From NCBI RefSeq assembly GCF_001746835.1, contig NZ_CP016094.1, positions 2,108,001 to 2,172,000 of the forward strand: 64,000 bases of DNA, given 5' to 3'. The notes beneath the pieces are model-generated. The model was not told the origin of the DNA. It made no database searches and saw only the letters and a program-made list of their open reading frames with translations. The position numbers were made by a program, and so were the translations under genes. Shown piece after piece: positions 42,957-53,400 of the stretch; position 1 is the first letter of the stretch; each line of letters starts with the position of its first letter. This DNA is from Lacunisphaera limnophila (lineage in GTDB: Bacteria; Verrucomicrobiota; Verrucomicrobiia; Opitutales; Opitutaceae).

Positions 42957-45751
42957 GACGCATTGCGGTCGATACCCTGCGGGCCCGGCTCGCCCAGCTG
43001 ATCGTGGTGGCCGTGCTGCTGGCCATCTTTGTCACGGTCTCGGTCCTCGCCGTCTACGAGGTCACCACCTTCCGGCCCCGGGTCCTGAGCAACGCCAAGG
43101 CGCAGGCCGACCTCATCGCGGAGATCATCGTGCCGGCCTTGGAATTCAATGACGCCGGGACGGCGCGGAAGCAGCTTTCCGTGCTCCGCCATGAGTCGAT
43201 TGTGGTGGCGGCGGGGGTGTACCTGGCGGACGGCAGCCTGCTGGCGGATTACCAAAAGGACGGCACCGCGGTCGTGGTCCCTGTCGCCGCGCCGCCCCAG
43301 CAGGACCGCATCGATGGCCAGAAGGTCCTCGTCTCGGTGAAAGTGAAGTCCGAGGGAGTGGAAATTGGCCGGGTGTGGCTGCAGGCCAGCTTGCCGGGTT
43401 GGGCTTACCGGGTGCGGCAGTATGGGCCCCTGTTCGTGGTGGTGGCGGTCATTGTCCTGGGGTTGTCGCTGTTTATCGTCTGGGCCACGCGCCGCCAGAT
43501 CACCGATCCGATCCAGTCCCTGGTCGAGACGGTGCGGCGCATCAGCGTGAGCCAGGACCTCGCGCTCCGGGTGCCCGAGAAGGACCAGGGTGAACTCGGG
43601 GCCCTGGCGCGGTCGTTCAACGAGATGCTCGGGGCGATCGGCCAGCGCGACCAGTTGCTGCGGCACCGCGACGCCCGGCTGGTGCGCCATAACGCCGGTC
43701 TCGCCCAGCTCAGCCGGGCGGACCTCGTGGATGAGTCCGGCTTCACCCAGGCCCTGCGCGGCATCACCTCGCTGGCGGCCGACATTCAGGAAGCGGAGCG
43801 GGTCAGCGTCTGGTTTCTGGATGAATCCATGGAGGCGATCCAGTGCATCGATCTTTTCGTGCGGGCCAGCCGGAGTCACACCGCGGGCGGGCGGCTCACC
43901 CGCGCCGACTATCCCTTTTACTTTGGTTTCCTCGACAAGGGCCGGGTGCTGGAAGTCTGCGATGCCAGCCAGGACGAGCGCACCCGCGAATTCGCCCCGC
44001 GCTACCTCGAGCAACACCGGGTGGGGGCCATGCTGGACGTGCCCATCCTCTGGCGCGGCGAGATTGTCGGGGTGCTGTGCCATGAGCACGTCGGGGCCGC
44101 CCGGTCCTGGCATGCGGACGAGACCGCGCTGGCGGTCGCCTTCGCCGAGCGCATCGCCCACCTGCTGGAGCGGCGCTCGACCCTGCGCGCGGATGCCGCG
44201 CTGCGCGAGAGCGAGGCGCGTTACCGGGATTTCATCGCCCAGGCCCAGGACGCCATCTTCACCCTGTCGCTCGACGGCCGGATCCAGTCGGTCAACGACG
44301 CCGCGCGCCGGGTCACCGGCTGGGAACTCAACACCTGGGTGGGGCATCGCTTCCAGCGGGTCCTGTTGCCGGAGGACCTGGCGGTGGCGGAGCAGCGTTT
44401 CGCCGCGGTCATCGCCGGCGAGAGTCCGCCGTCGTTCGAGCTCCGGATCCGCGCGCGCGACGGCGGCCTGGTCACGCTGGAATTCGCCGTCTCCCCCCAG
44501 CTCAAGGAAGGCCGCGTCATCGGCCTGCTCGGCATCGGCCGCGACGTGACCGAGCGCAACCGCGCGGAGGAGACCCAGACGCGCCTCGAGGCCCAGCTCC
44601 GGCAGGCCCAGAAAATGGAGGCGATCGGCAACCTCGCCGGGGGCATCGCGCATGATTTCAACAACATCCTGACCGCGATCATCGGGCACACGCAGCTGGC
44701 GGAGATGGATCTGCCGCTGCGGCACCCGGCCCGCGATGCGCTCGTCAACACCCTGGCGGCTTCGCATCGCGCGAAGGAGCTCGTCAACCAGATCCTGGCG
44801 TTCAGCCGCAAGCAGGAGCCGAAACGCGTGCTGCTCCATCTCGGCCTGGTGGTGCAGGAGTCCCTCAAGCTGCTGCGTCCCGTGTTGCCGTCCTCGATCG
44901 AGATTGTGACCCGGCTGCCCGAGGGTCTGCCCGGCATCATGGGGGATGCGACGCAGATGCACCAGGTGCTCGTCAATCTGGCGACGAACGCGGCCCAGGT
45001 CATGGCGGGGCAGGGCGGCCGGCTGGAGCTGGCGGTCGAGTTCGTGGTGGTGGACCAGGCGATGGTGCAGCAGCGGCCCCAACTCCGGCCCGGCTCGTTC
45101 CTGCGCCTGCTGGTGAGCGACACCGGGTCGGGCATGGACGAACAGACCTTGCAGCGCATCTTCGAACCCTTCTTCACGACCAAGGCGCCGGGCCAGGGCA
45201 CGGGCCTCGGCCTCGCGGTGGTGCACGGCATCGTGCAGGCGCACGAGGGGGCCATCGTGGTCTACAGCCAGCCGGGGCAGGGCACCGCGTTCCACCTCTA
45301 CTTTCCCGCGGTCGCGGTCACGGACACCGCAGCCCGGACCCCGCCGGCCCTCCCCGTCGCCGCGGCGGTGGCGGGTGAAGGCCGGAGCATCATGCTGGTG
45401 GATGACGACAGCCTGGTCCTGCTCGCCGCCGAGAAGGTGCTCCGCCGGGCCGGCTACCGGGTGATGCCTTTTGGTGATCCGGAGGCGGCGCTGCGGGCGT
45501 TCCAGACGTCGCCGACGGAATGCGATCTGATCGTCACCGACCTGACCATGCCGCGGATGCTGGGCACGAAGCTGGCTGCGGAGTGCCGCGCCCTGCGGTC
45601 GGACCTGCCGGTGCTGTTGACGACGGGCTTCGGCGGAGCGCTCGACCGGGCGGCCCTGGATCGGGCGGGCGTCGTGGCCATGGTGCAGAAACCCTTCACC
45701 AGCGAGTCCCTCCTGCGCGCGGTGGCGGAGGCGATGGTCCGCCCGGGTTAA
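42953..45751 (+). CDS. CHASE8-like hybrid sensor histidine kinase
   Basis: A 932-residue membrane kinase. Domains in order: helix ([21 protein letters not shown]), a periplasmic CHASE8-like sensor (about 35-150), a second helix ([19 protein letters not shown]), HAMP ([16 protein letters not shown]), GAF (about 250-405), PAS (about 420-540), then the kinase core. His567 is in [16 protein letters not shown]; the N-box is LATNAAQVM and the G-boxes are DTGSGMDEQ and [13 protein letters not shown]-terminal receiver follows with phospho-Asp863 in LIVTDLTMP and Lys in QKPF. It is the last gene of the TonB receptor-YfiR-kinase operon. No GGDEF domain is present. Confidence 0.92.
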   Translation: MRRIAVDTLRARLAQLIVVAVLLAIFVTVSVLAVYEVTTFRPRVLSNAKAQADLIAEIIVPALEFNDAGTARKQLSVLRHESIVVAAGVYLADGSLLADYQKDGTAVVVPVAAPPQQDRIDGQKVLVSVKVKSEGVEIGRVWLQASLPGWAYRVRQYGPLFVVVAVIVLGLSLFIVWATRRQITDPIQSLVETVRRISVSQDLALRVPEKDQGELGALARSFNEMLGAIGQRDQLLRHRDARLVRHNAGLAQLSRADLVDESGFTQALRGITSLAADIQEAERVSVWFLDESMEAIQCIDLFVRASRSHTAGGRLTRADYPFYFGFLDKGRVLEVCDASQDERTREFAPRYLEQHRVGAMLDVPILWRGEIVGVLCHEHVGAARSWHADETALAVAFAERIAHLLERRSTLRADAALRESEARYRDFIAQAQDAIFTLSLDGRIQSVNDAARRVTGWELNTWVGHRFQRVLLPEDLAVAEQRFAAVIAGESPPSFELRIRARDGGLVTLEFAVSPQLKEGRVIGLLGIGRDVTERNRAEETQTRLEAQLRQAQKMEAIGNLAGGIAHDFNNILTAIIGHTQLAEMDLPLRHPARDALVNTLAASHRAKELVNQILAFSRKQEPKRVLLHLGLVVQESLKLLRPVLPSSIEIVTRLPEGLPGIMGDATQMHQVLVNLATNAAQVMAGQGGRLELAVEFVVVDQAMVQQRPQLRPGSFLRLLVSDTGSGMDEQTLQRIFEPFFTTKAPGQGTGLGLAVVHGIVQAHEGAIVVYSQPGQGTAFHLYFPAVAVTDTAARTPPALPVAAAVAGEGRSIMLVDDDSLVLLAAEKVLRRAGYRVMPFGDPEAALRAFQTSPTECDLIVTDLTMPRMLGTKLAAECRALRSDLPVLLTTGFGGALDRAALDRAGVVAMVQKPFTSESLLRAVAEAMVRPG

Positions 45752-45856
45752 GCCGGGGCACCCAGGCTTGATGGCTCTGGCTTGGGTCTGACCGGGGGCC
45801 GGCGGCCGCGGGGCGAAAATACGGGAATACTTTCGCCCAGCCCAACTCTCATCCGG

Positions 45857-46708
45857 GTGACATCGGGTCGATACATTTTGCTGGGTCTCCTCCTGGGCGG
45901 GGCGCTGGGGTTGCCCGCATGGGCGCAGGTGCCGTCTTGGGCCGTGGTCACGGGGATGGTCTGGCAGGACAATGTGACCAACGCCGAGCGTCCTTCGGAC
46001 CTGATCGGTGCCTGGCAATGGCACACGGCGTTGAGCACCGAGATCGCGCACGCCGGGGCCGGCGGGCACCGCTGGCGCTCCTCCGCCGGCGTGCGGACGG
46101 AAGTCTGGCCGCGCTTTGAGGGGCTCAACCTGGTTGCGCCGGGGGTGGCGGGTGCCTGGGAATACAAACCGGGGGTGGGGCCGTACCGGCCGGTGTTCTC
46201 GGCGGACGGTGAGACCGAATGGATTGCCGCGCAGGAAGCGGCTCGGGCCGGGTGGGCCGGCGCGCTGCGCCTCCGGATGCGCCAGCGGCTGGGGGCCGCG
46301 TGGGAATTCTCCGCCGGGCATGAGTGGCGGCGCCTGGATGCACACGGCATGGCTTTCGATCGGACGGGACGCGAGTGGTTCGGCCGGTTGGAATATGTCC
46401 CGGTCCGGGACTGGATTCTGGCGTTGGAAGCGGCCGAGCGGGTGGGGGATGTGGTATCCTATTCCCAGCCGCCCCGCCCTGACCTCGTGGCGATCGGCAA
46501 ACCGATCACCTTCGTGGACACGTTCGAGCAAAGCAGCCCCTGGATCGCGTATTATTTCCGGGCGCGCACCCGGAGCGGGGCCGTGGAGGTGATGCGCCGG
46601 TTCGGTCGCGCGACCCTCACGCTGCGGTACGAATTTCGCGATACCGTGCATGCGGGGCCGGGCTATCGGAACCGTCTCACCGCCGTCCGCTATGCGGTCC
46701 CGTTCTGA
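45857..46708 (+). CDS. Putative outer-membrane beta-barrel protein
   Basis: A 283-residue exported protein with signal peptide (YILLGLLLGGALGLPAWAQ). The rest alternates polar and aromatic residues and is rich in W, R and Y, as in a small barrel, and ends in the aromatic strand YRNRLTAVRYAVPF with a C-terminal Phe, the usual outer-membrane insertion signal. I do not recognise the family. GTG 45857 is chosen as the start because it begins the signal peptide. It follows the kinase gene by 105 bases. Confidence 0.65.
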   Translation: MTSGRYILLGLLLGGALGLPAWAQVPSWAVVTGMVWQDNVTNAERPSDLIGAWQWHTALSTEIAHAGAGGHRWRSSAGVRTEVWPRFEGLNLVAPGVAGAWEYKPGVGPYRPVFSADGETEWIAAQEAARAGWAGALRLRMRQRLGAAWEFSAGHEWRRLDAHGMAFDRTGREWFGRLEYVPVRDWILALEAAERVGDVVSYSQPPRPDLVAIGKPITFVDTFEQSSPWIAYYFRARTRSGAVEVMRRFGRATLTLRYEFRDTVHAGPGYRNRLTAVRYAVPF

Positions 46709-46721
46709 AGTCCCGGCCCGG

Positions 46722-46756
46722 CAAAACAAAAACGGCGGCGAAAAAATCGCCGCCGT
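46722..46756 (-). terminator. Intrinsic terminator
   Basis: A ten-base stem ACGGCGGCGA / TCGCCGCCGT with an A-rich loop is followed on the minus strand by TTTTGTTTTGC. It lies just after the stop of the minus-strand gene ending at 46780 and before the end of the plus-strand barrel gene. Confidence 0.85.
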
Positions 46757-46779
46757 CGAGAGTTGGTCCGTGTTCCTGC

Positions 46780-47832
46780 TTAGAGACGGAAGGAAAAGCT
46801 CGTGTTGATCGAGAAGTCCGCGAAGGCCGCGTCACCCAGACGGGTCGCGCCGTAGGTCATCGTCCGGCGGCGCTCCAGCGCGACGGGGACCGTCAGGGTG
46901 CCGGTGAAGCGGCCCTTGCTGAAGGTGAAGCCGGGTTCGACCGAGATGGCATACCCGGGGCGCCGAAAGCCGATGCTGCTACCGAACACGTCGCGGCCGG
47001 GCACGCCCTCGACGCGGCCGCCGAGGCTGAGGGTCACGCCGGGGACCTGGGCCAGGCGATAGTCCAGCCCGGTCCGGACCATGTAGGCATCCGGGATCGA
47101 GAAACCCGTGGCCTCGACGCGGCCCTCGGGGTTGAAGAGGTAGAAGGCGTTGCCGTAAGCGGAGAGGTTGCCCTTCAGGTGGTAGAAGCCCTGCAACTCG
47201 AGGTTGTAGCCCCACGCCCCGTCGCCGGGTTGGATGGACGAATCCACAAAGCGCTCGGTGGGCCCGGCGGGCCGGATGAACGTGTCCCGGGCCCGGTAGT
47301 CTCCGGTCGGGGCCTTGATGCCGAAGCCCAGGGCGACGTTGCCGCGGTGGTGATCGGCGTTGGGGTCAACCGCCCACCAGGCCGCGCTCACGCGCATGTC
47401 GCCGAGACCGGCGGCCTGGGTCCGGAAGCGCTGGCCGGAGGTGTTGCCCAGGTGTTCGTAGAGGGAGGTGCGGTCATGATCCACGAAGGGCAGGGTGAGC
47501 GTGGTGGTCAGGCGCTTCGACCAGGCGTAGGTCGCGCTGACATCGTAGAAGTACGATTCGTTGATCACCTGGGTCTGCTGTTCCTGGCGGTGTTTCTGCT
47601 CGGCGCCGCCGGCGTAGTGGCGGTCGGAGCGGAACCAGCGGATCGCGGTGCTGAGCGTCCAGTCGCCCGGCTCCATGTACCCGGAGCTGTCGGAGATCAT
47701 GGCGCCGCCGCCGCCGCGGGCGATGACGCAGCCCTGGCCGAAAAGGGCGGAGGGCAGGAGGAAGAGGCCGAGCAGGCTGGTCAAGGCCGCCAGCGGAAGG
47801 GTGGGGTGACGGGGGGTAGGCGTGGAGTTCAT
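46780..47832 (-). CDS. Outer-membrane transporter-like protein (phenol MetA-type barrel)
   Basis: A 350-residue exported protein with signal peptide (LTSLLGLFLLPSALFGQG). The body looks like the transporter family related to MetA of phenol degradation: MISDSSGYMEPGDWTLSTAI, YAWSKRLTTTLTLPFVDHD, AAGLGDMRVSAAWWAVD, GNVALGFGIKAPTGDYRA and a final FSINTSFSFRL with an aromatic-rich last strand. The substrate is unknown. A strong terminator follows the stop. Start: ATG 47832, not the upstream frame to 47991. Confidence 0.8.
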   Translation of the reverse strand: MNSTPTPRHPTLPLAALTSLLGLFLLPSALFGQGCVIARGGGGAMISDSSGYMEPGDWTLSTAIRWFRSDRHYAGGAEQKHRQEQQTQVINESYFYDVSATYAWSKRLTTTLTLPFVDHDRTSLYEHLGNTSGQRFRTQAAGLGDMRVSAAWWAVDPNADHHRGNVALGFGIKAPTGDYRARDTFIRPAGPTERFVDSSIQPGDGAWGYNLELQGFYHLKGNLSAYGNAFYLFNPEGRVEATGFSIPDAYMVRTGLDYRLAQVPGVTLSLGGRVEGVPGRDVFGSSIGFRRPGYAISVEPGFTFSKGRFTGTLTVPVALERRRTMTYGATRLGDAAFADFSINTSFSFRL

Positions 47833-48242
47833 GCGGGGACGGTGGGTGTTAGGCGCTGAGAAACTGATGGGGTTTATCAGCGGGGCTATCGGTGGCGGGG
47901 TCAGGGCGGGGTGAAAAGCCTGCCGGGACCGATTGCCGCGAAGCGGGGGTAGACTGCCAAATTCCGGGTCGGCGCGGTTTTCGTCCCCCACTCAAGGCGA
48001 TTGGTCCCACCCGGCTTTTCTTTTTCCGGCGGCCCGGTCACGGTGAGGGCGTTCAGTTCATACTTGGGTAGCAGATTATGACCTCGCCGGGATTAGGGCC
48101 CCGACGGGGTCTTTTCTTTTCGCCCCCCGGTGGCGGCGATTCGCCCCTGAAGGGTTTGCAGACCCCGCAGGAATCACCCAACCTGCCGCACCTTTCCGTT
48201 TCCCTCCGCCGGCCATTTTTCCGGTCATTCCTACCCTCCCGC
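47833..48242. other. Divergent intergenic region with a leader-like hairpin
   Basis: About 410 bases between two divergent genes, rich in short hairpins. A stem GGCCCC-GAC-GGGGTC followed by TTTTCTTTT (48097-48120) looks like an intrinsic terminator on the plus strand, with no plus-strand gene before it. A CCCGGCTTTTCTTTTTCCGG element lies at about 48017-48036. No known riboswitch consensus was recognised. Confidence 0.45.
48097..48120 (+). terminator. Terminator-like hairpin in the leader of the haloperoxidase gene
   Basis: A six-base stem (GGCCCC with GGGGTC, one G-T pair) with loop GAC and TTTTCTTTT after it. It is about 120 bases upstream of the start at 48243, so it could act as an attenuator if the promoter lies upstream. 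Confidence 0.4.
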
Positions 48243-49508
48243 ATGAAACTCCCCCGTCTTGTCGTTTTGGCGTTCCTCGCCCTCCCGTGTTATTGCCTGC
48301 CGGCCTTGGCCGCAGACAACGCCGTGCTCGTCTGGAACGAGCAGGTGCTCAATGCCACCCGCCTGGGGCGCAATCCGCCGCCGATTGCCTCCCTGCACCT
48401 CGCGACCTATCACGCCGCGATCTACGATGCGGTCAACGGCATCGTGCGCACCCACCAGCCGTGGCGGGTGAGCGAGCCGGCGCCAGCCGGCGTGAATATC
48501 GATGCCGCCATCGCGGGCGCGGCGCACACTGTGCTCCATGCGCTGTGGGGCCAGTCGTCCAACCCGCGCAACTTTGACATCGCCCTGGAGAAGGCGCTGG
48601 CGGAAATCCCTGACGGTCCCGCCGAGACCGAGGGGGTCGCTTACGGACGCAAGGTCGCCGCGGCGGTGCTCGCGATCCGCGCACAAAGCGGCTGGAACAA
48701 GCTGCCCGAGGGTTCCTTCAGCAGCAACGAGCCCGGCATCTGGCGCGAGACGCCCCCGGGCTTCCGGCCGCCCGTTACCCCGCAGGTTGCCACGACCACG
48801 CCCTACGTGATGAAGGCCCCGGATCAGTTTCGCGCCCCGCCGCCGCAGCGGATCGACTCGAAGGAATACGCCGAGGAAATCGCCTTCGTGAACAAGGTCG
48901 GCCCGCGCGACAACGCCGAGCGGACCGAATACCAGACCCTGTCCACTCCCTTCTGGATGGATGACCTCGGTTCCTCCACGCCGGCCGGTCACTGGAACAC
49001 CATCGCCCAGGACCTTTCGCGGCGGAACAAGCTCGACACCGTCACCTGCGCCCGGCTTTTCGCGCTGCTCAACTTCGCCTGCGCGGACGCCGGCATCTCC
49101 TGCTGGGACAGCAAGTACTTCTACCGGACCTGGCGGCCCGAGTCCGCGATCCGCGAGGAGGACCGGAAATTCAATCCGCTGGTCGTCCATAATCCCGATT
49201 TCATCCCGAACATGGCGGCCCCGGCCCATCCCGATTACACCTCCGGCCACAGCACCTTCACCGGCGCCGGCACCCGCCTGCTTGAGCGCTGGTTTGGCAC
49301 CGACGAGATCGAGTTCACCACCACCTCCGACGGTCTGCCCGGTGCCGTGCGCACCTTCAAGAATCTGTCCGACGCCCGCCGGGAGGTCGGCATGAGCCGC
49401 GTCTATGGCGGCATTCACACCATGTCGGCCAATATCGAGGGCCAGAAGGCCGGCATCAGCATCGCCGACTACGTCTTCGAGAACGCGCTGCAGCCGGTCG
49501 TGAAGTAG
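48243..49508 (+). CDS. Vanadium-dependent haloperoxidase / PAP2-type secreted protein
   Basis: A 421-residue exported protein with signal peptide (VVLAFLALPCYCLPALA). The vanadate/phosphate site motifs are in order: KYFYRTWRP (Lys and Arg), PDYTSGHSTFTGAG (Ser-Gly-His) and RVYGGIHT (Arg and His). This is the vanadium haloperoxidase / PAP2 phosphatase-fold pattern; halide oxidation cannot be assumed from sequence. The gene starts a same-strand cluster with a membrane protein, a large UnbV protein and a DUF255-like protein. Confidence 0.88.
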   Translation: MKLPRLVVLAFLALPCYCLPALAADNAVLVWNEQVLNATRLGRNPPPIASLHLATYHAAIYDAVNGIVRTHQPWRVSEPAPAGVNIDAAIAGAAHTVLHALWGQSSNPRNFDIALEKALAEIPDGPAETEGVAYGRKVAAAVLAIRAQSGWNKLPEGSFSSNEPGIWRETPPGFRPPVTPQVATTTPYVMKAPDQFRAPPPQRIDSKEYAEEIAFVNKVGPRDNAERTEYQTLSTPFWMDDLGSSTPAGHWNTIAQDLSRRNKLDTVTCARLFALLNFACADAGISCWDSKYFYRTWRPESAIREEDRKFNPLVVHNPDFIPNMAAPAHPDYTSGHSTFTGAGTRLLERWFGTDEIEFTTTSDGLPGAVRTFKNLSDARREVGMSRVYGGIHTMSANIEGQKAGISIADYVFENALQPVVK

Positions 49509-49520
49509 GTGTTGTGGCCG

Positions 49521-49548
49521 GGCAGGGTTCGGAGACCCCGCCCTACAA
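49521..49548. repeat. Single REP unit
   Basis: One right-type REP (GGGTTCGGAGACCCCGCCCT plus ACAA), without a left partner. It lies between the haloperoxidase gene and the next gene's start, and uses the GGAGACC variant also seen at 53708-53788. Confidence 0.75.
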
Positions 49549-49565
49549 TTTTAATCCTGCTCCCT

Positions 49566-50405
49566 TTGTCTGCATCCACGCCCGCTTCTTTCCGTCCATC
49601 CGGCTTGCCCGACGCTGGTGCGGCGCTGTCCCTTTTCTTCCGCAGCGGGGTAGCCCTCTGTTTCATCGGCCACGGCGCCTACGGCATCATCACCAAGGCC
49701 GGCTGGCTCCCGTATTTCGCGGTGGCCGGCATCGGCGAGCCGCTCGCGTGGCAACTCATGCCCTGGGTCGGAGCAATGGATATCGCGATCGGTTTCCTCG
49801 CCTTCGTCTGGCCGTGTCGCGCGCTCTTCGCCTGGGCGGCGGCCTGGGCGGTCTGGACAGCGTTACTCCGGCCGCTGGCCGGGCAGGGTTGGTCGGAGTT
49901 TTTCGAGCGCGCCGGCAACTACGGCGTACCGCTCGCCGCGCTCGTCGCCCTTGGTCTCGCCGGCGGCTGGTTCGCCCGGCTGCCCGAGGGGTGGCCGGCC
50001 CCCGCCGGGGACACCCGCCACCGCCTGGCCTGGACCCTGCGCCTCACCACCGTCGTGCTGCTGCTCGGCCATGCCGGCTGCGCCCTCCTCCTGGAGAAGG
50101 CCGCGCTGGCGAAGCATTACGCCGTGCTTGGCCCCGGCGACCCCGGCGCCGTCATGCTCGCGGTCGGCTGGTTCGAGGTGGCGCTCGCCACTCTGGTCCT
50201 GGTGCGCCCTGTTCCGGCCTTGCTCGTGTTTGTCGCCGTCTGGAAACTTGGTACCGAATCCCTTTTTCTCACCAGCGGCGCCCCGGCGCCGTTCTTCGAG
50301 GTGGTCGAGCGCGGTGGCAGCTACCTCGCGCCCCTCGCCCTGGCGTGGCTCGCCATCCGTTTCCCTGCTCCGTCGTCCGTCTCCCTTGCTGCTCATCCTG
50401 CCTGA
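49566..50405 (+). CDS. Membrane protein, DoxX-like size and shape
   Basis: About 279 residues with at least six hydrophobic helices (SLFFRSGVALCFIGHGAYG, MDIAIGFLAFVWPCRALFAW, VPLAALVALGLAGGWF, LTTVVLLLGHAGCALLL, VGWFEVALATLVLVRPV and LAPLALAWLAIRF). The paired FIGHGAYG and LLLGHAGCALL motifs suggest a duplicated DoxX-like fold, a family of oxidase-linked membrane proteins. Function is unknown. TTG 49566 is taken as the start because an upstream start would place a REP unit inside the coding region. Confidence 0.68.
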   Translation: MSASTPASFRPSGLPDAGAALSLFFRSGVALCFIGHGAYGIITKAGWLPYFAVAGIGEPLAWQLMPWVGAMDIAIGFLAFVWPCRALFAWAAAWAVWTALLRPLAGQGWSEFFERAGNYGVPLAALVALGLAGGWFARLPEGWPAPAGDTRHRLAWTLRLTTVVLLLGHAGCALLLEKAALAKHYAVLGPGDPGAVMLAVGWFEVALATLVLVRPVPALLVFVAVWKLGTESLFLTSGAPAPFFEVVERGGSYLAPLALAWLAIRFPAPSSVSLAAHPA

Positions 50406-50426
50406 TCCCCGCTGTCACCCCACGCC

Positions 50427-53400
50427 ATGCTGAAGAAACTGCTCCCCTGTCTCCTTGCCTCGTTGGCCGTCCTCGCCGCCGCCGACACCTCGAGCGTGCC
50501 GCTCCGCCCGCGCTTGGCGGCAGCCCCCGGCGCCAAGCCCTTCACGCGGCTCGATCCCGCGGCGGCCGGCCTCACCGTGACGAATGTTTTCAACGATCCG
50601 CGCATGTGGGGCAACCGCTTCCGCGAGCTCACCCTCGGCGCCGTCGAGACTGGCGTGGCCGTGGCCGATTTCAACCGGGACGGCCGGCCCGACCTCTTTG
50701 CCATCTCCAAGAACGGCCCCTGCGCGCTCTATCTCCAGTCGGTGGATTGGAAGTTCCAGGAGGTCGCCCAGCCGGCCGGCGTGGCCGTCGCCGACGGTTT
50801 CTCCAGCAACACCGGCGCCACCGTGGTGGACATCAATCAGGACGGCTGGCCGGATCTCTATGTCTGCCGCTATGAGCTGCCCAACCTCCTGTTCGTGAAT
50901 GAGGGCGATGGCACCTTCAGCGAGCGCGCCAAGGCATACGGCCTCGATATCAAGGACGCCTCCGTCCACGCCACCTTCGCCGACTATGATCGCGATGGGT
51001 ACCTCGACTGCTACCTCGTCACCAACATCCTTGATTTCACGAAATCCCCGCAGGGCCGCCGCGACTACCTTTTCCGCAACAACGGCAATGGCACCTTCGC
51101 CGATGTGACCGTGAAGGCCGGCATCTGGGGTCTCACGCAGGGCCACACCGCGCTCTGGCTCGACGCCAACCACGATGGCTGGCCCGATCTGTATGTCGCC
51201 AACGACTTCGAGACGCCCGACCGCTTCTACCTCAACCGGGGTGATGGCACCTTCACTGACGTGGTCGACGAGCGCCTGCCGCATGTCACGTATTTCTCGA
51301 TGGGCGCCGATGCCGGCGACCTCAACAACGACGGGCTGGTGGATTTCCTCATCACCGACATGCGGGACCGCAACCATGCCGAGTATATGACCGGGATGGA
51401 GGAGATCGGTCGCGGCCTCTGGGAAATGGAGCGCGTCAGCGAACTCGTGCCCCAGTACATGTGGAACGCCGTCTACCTGAACAGCGGCACCGACCGCTTC
51501 GCCGAGGCCGCCCACCTCCTCGGCTTGGAAGCCACGGGCTGGACCTGGTCCGCCCGCCTCGGTGACCTCGACAACGACGGCCGGATCGACGCCTTCGTCA
51601 CCGCCGGCATGATCCGCAACTTCATCGACGCCGACCTGGTGGACAAGCAGAACGTCGCCCCCACGCTCGCCGCCCGCGCCAAGGTCTGGCAGAACTCGGC
51701 TCCGCGTCGGGAAAAGACGCTGGCCTACCGCAACCTTGGCGGCCTCGCCTTCGCCGACATGTCCGCCGCCTGGGGTCTGGACGAGACCACGGTCGCCTTC
51801 GGCTCCGCCGTGGCCGACCTTGATGGCGACGGCGATCTTGATCTCGTCTACGCCAATCACGAAGGTCCGCCCACCGTCATCCGCAACGATACCACCGACG
51901 GCCACGCCGTGGTCATCCGCCTCGACGGCCGGGCCCCAAATCGCGAGGGTATTGGCGCGGAACTCAGGCTGGAGACCGCCGCTGGAGTGCAGGTGCGCCA
52001 GCTGTTCAACGAGCGCGGCATCGCCTCGAGCGAGCCGGCGCTGGTTCACTTTGGCCTCGGCGCCGATCCCGTCATCCGGAAACTCACCATCCGCTGGCCG
52101 CGCGGACAGGTGCAGGTGTTGGAGGACCTACGCGCCGACCGGCTCATCACCGTCAAGGAACCGGCGCTCGCCGAAGGGGCCAATCTCGCCCCTGCCGTCT
52201 TCAAGCAGGCGCCGCGGGCGGACGCCCTCTTCGTGGAGGTGGCCGCGGCCCGTGGTCTGAAGCACACGACCCAGCTCCGCCCTTACGACGAGTTCATCGG
52301 CCAGCGGCTGCTGCCGCGCCGCCTCAACGGCCAGGGGCCGGCGCTGGCCACAGCCGACGTCAACGCCGACGGCCATGCCGATCTGTTTGTCAGCGGTGCC
52401 GCCGGGCAAGCCGGTCGCCTCTTTTTCGCGCAGGCCGACGGGTCTTACACCCCGGCCGCCGACCAGCCGTGGAACGCGGCCGCCGAGGCCGACGACACCG
52501 GCGCGATCTTCCTCGATGCCAACGGCGACGGCGCCCCGGACCTGTATGTCGCCGCCGGCGGCGTCCAGTCACCCAAGGGGGATGCCCTGTACCACGACCG
52601 ACTCTACCTCAACGACGGCAAGGGTCGTTTCACCGCCGCTCCGGCCGGCGCCTTGCCCGCAGACGGGGAGTGCACGCAGGTCGTGGCCGCAGCGGATTTT
52701 GATGGGGATGGCAGGACCGACCTCTTTGTCGGCGGTCGCACGGTGCCGGGGAAATACCCGGAGACGCCCCGTAGCTTCCTCTACCGCAATGAGGGCGGGA
52801 AATTCACCGACGTGACCGACCGGGTGGCCCCTGGCCTGAGCGGCCTCGGCCTCGTCACAGCCGCGCTCTGGGCCGATCTCGATGGCGACGGCAAGTCCGA
52901 CCTGATCGTCGCCACCGAATGGGGCCAGGTCAGCGTGTTCAACAACACGGGCTGGTCACTCGTGAAGACGCCGCTGGCCGCCGCCACGGGTTGGTGGAGC
53001 GCGCTGGCCGTGGCCGACGTGAATGGCGACGGCCGGCCGGACATCGTCGCCGGCAACAACGGCCTCAACACCAAATATCACGCCTCGACCGCCGAACCGA
53101 CCGAGCTCTACGCCGGGGATTTCGACGGCAGCGGTCGCTCGCACCTCGTCGAGGCGCAATATCAGGACGGCAAGCTCGTCCCCGTGCGCGGGCGCAGCAA
53201 GCTGGCCTACGCGTTCCCCTGGCTCGCGAAGAAATTCCCGACCTACAAGGCCTTTGCCGCGGCCTCACTCGCCGACCTCTTCGGCGCCGACCGGCTCGCC
53301 GGCGTGCAGCGCCTCAGCGCCACGGAACTCGCCAGCGGGGTCTTCGTGCAGCAGGCCGACGGGTCGTTCCGGTTTGCCCCGCTGCCGCGTGAGGCCCAGC

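Noticed and set aside
42479-46729. Very long antisense open frame (about 1400 codons) opposite the YfiR, hybrid kinase and barrel genes
   Set aside because: Its product is rich in Arg, His, Gly, Asp and Gln without domain pattern, while the plus strand encodes complete domains. Long antisense frames are normal at this GC content.
47833-48242. Cyclic-di-GMP or other known riboswitch before the haloperoxidase gene
   Set aside because: I could not match any consensus aptamer; only a terminator-like hairpin can be supported.
49509-49565. Upstream start for the DoxX-like membrane protein at 49509
   Set aside because: It would translate through a REP unit; the TTG at 49566 begins right after it.
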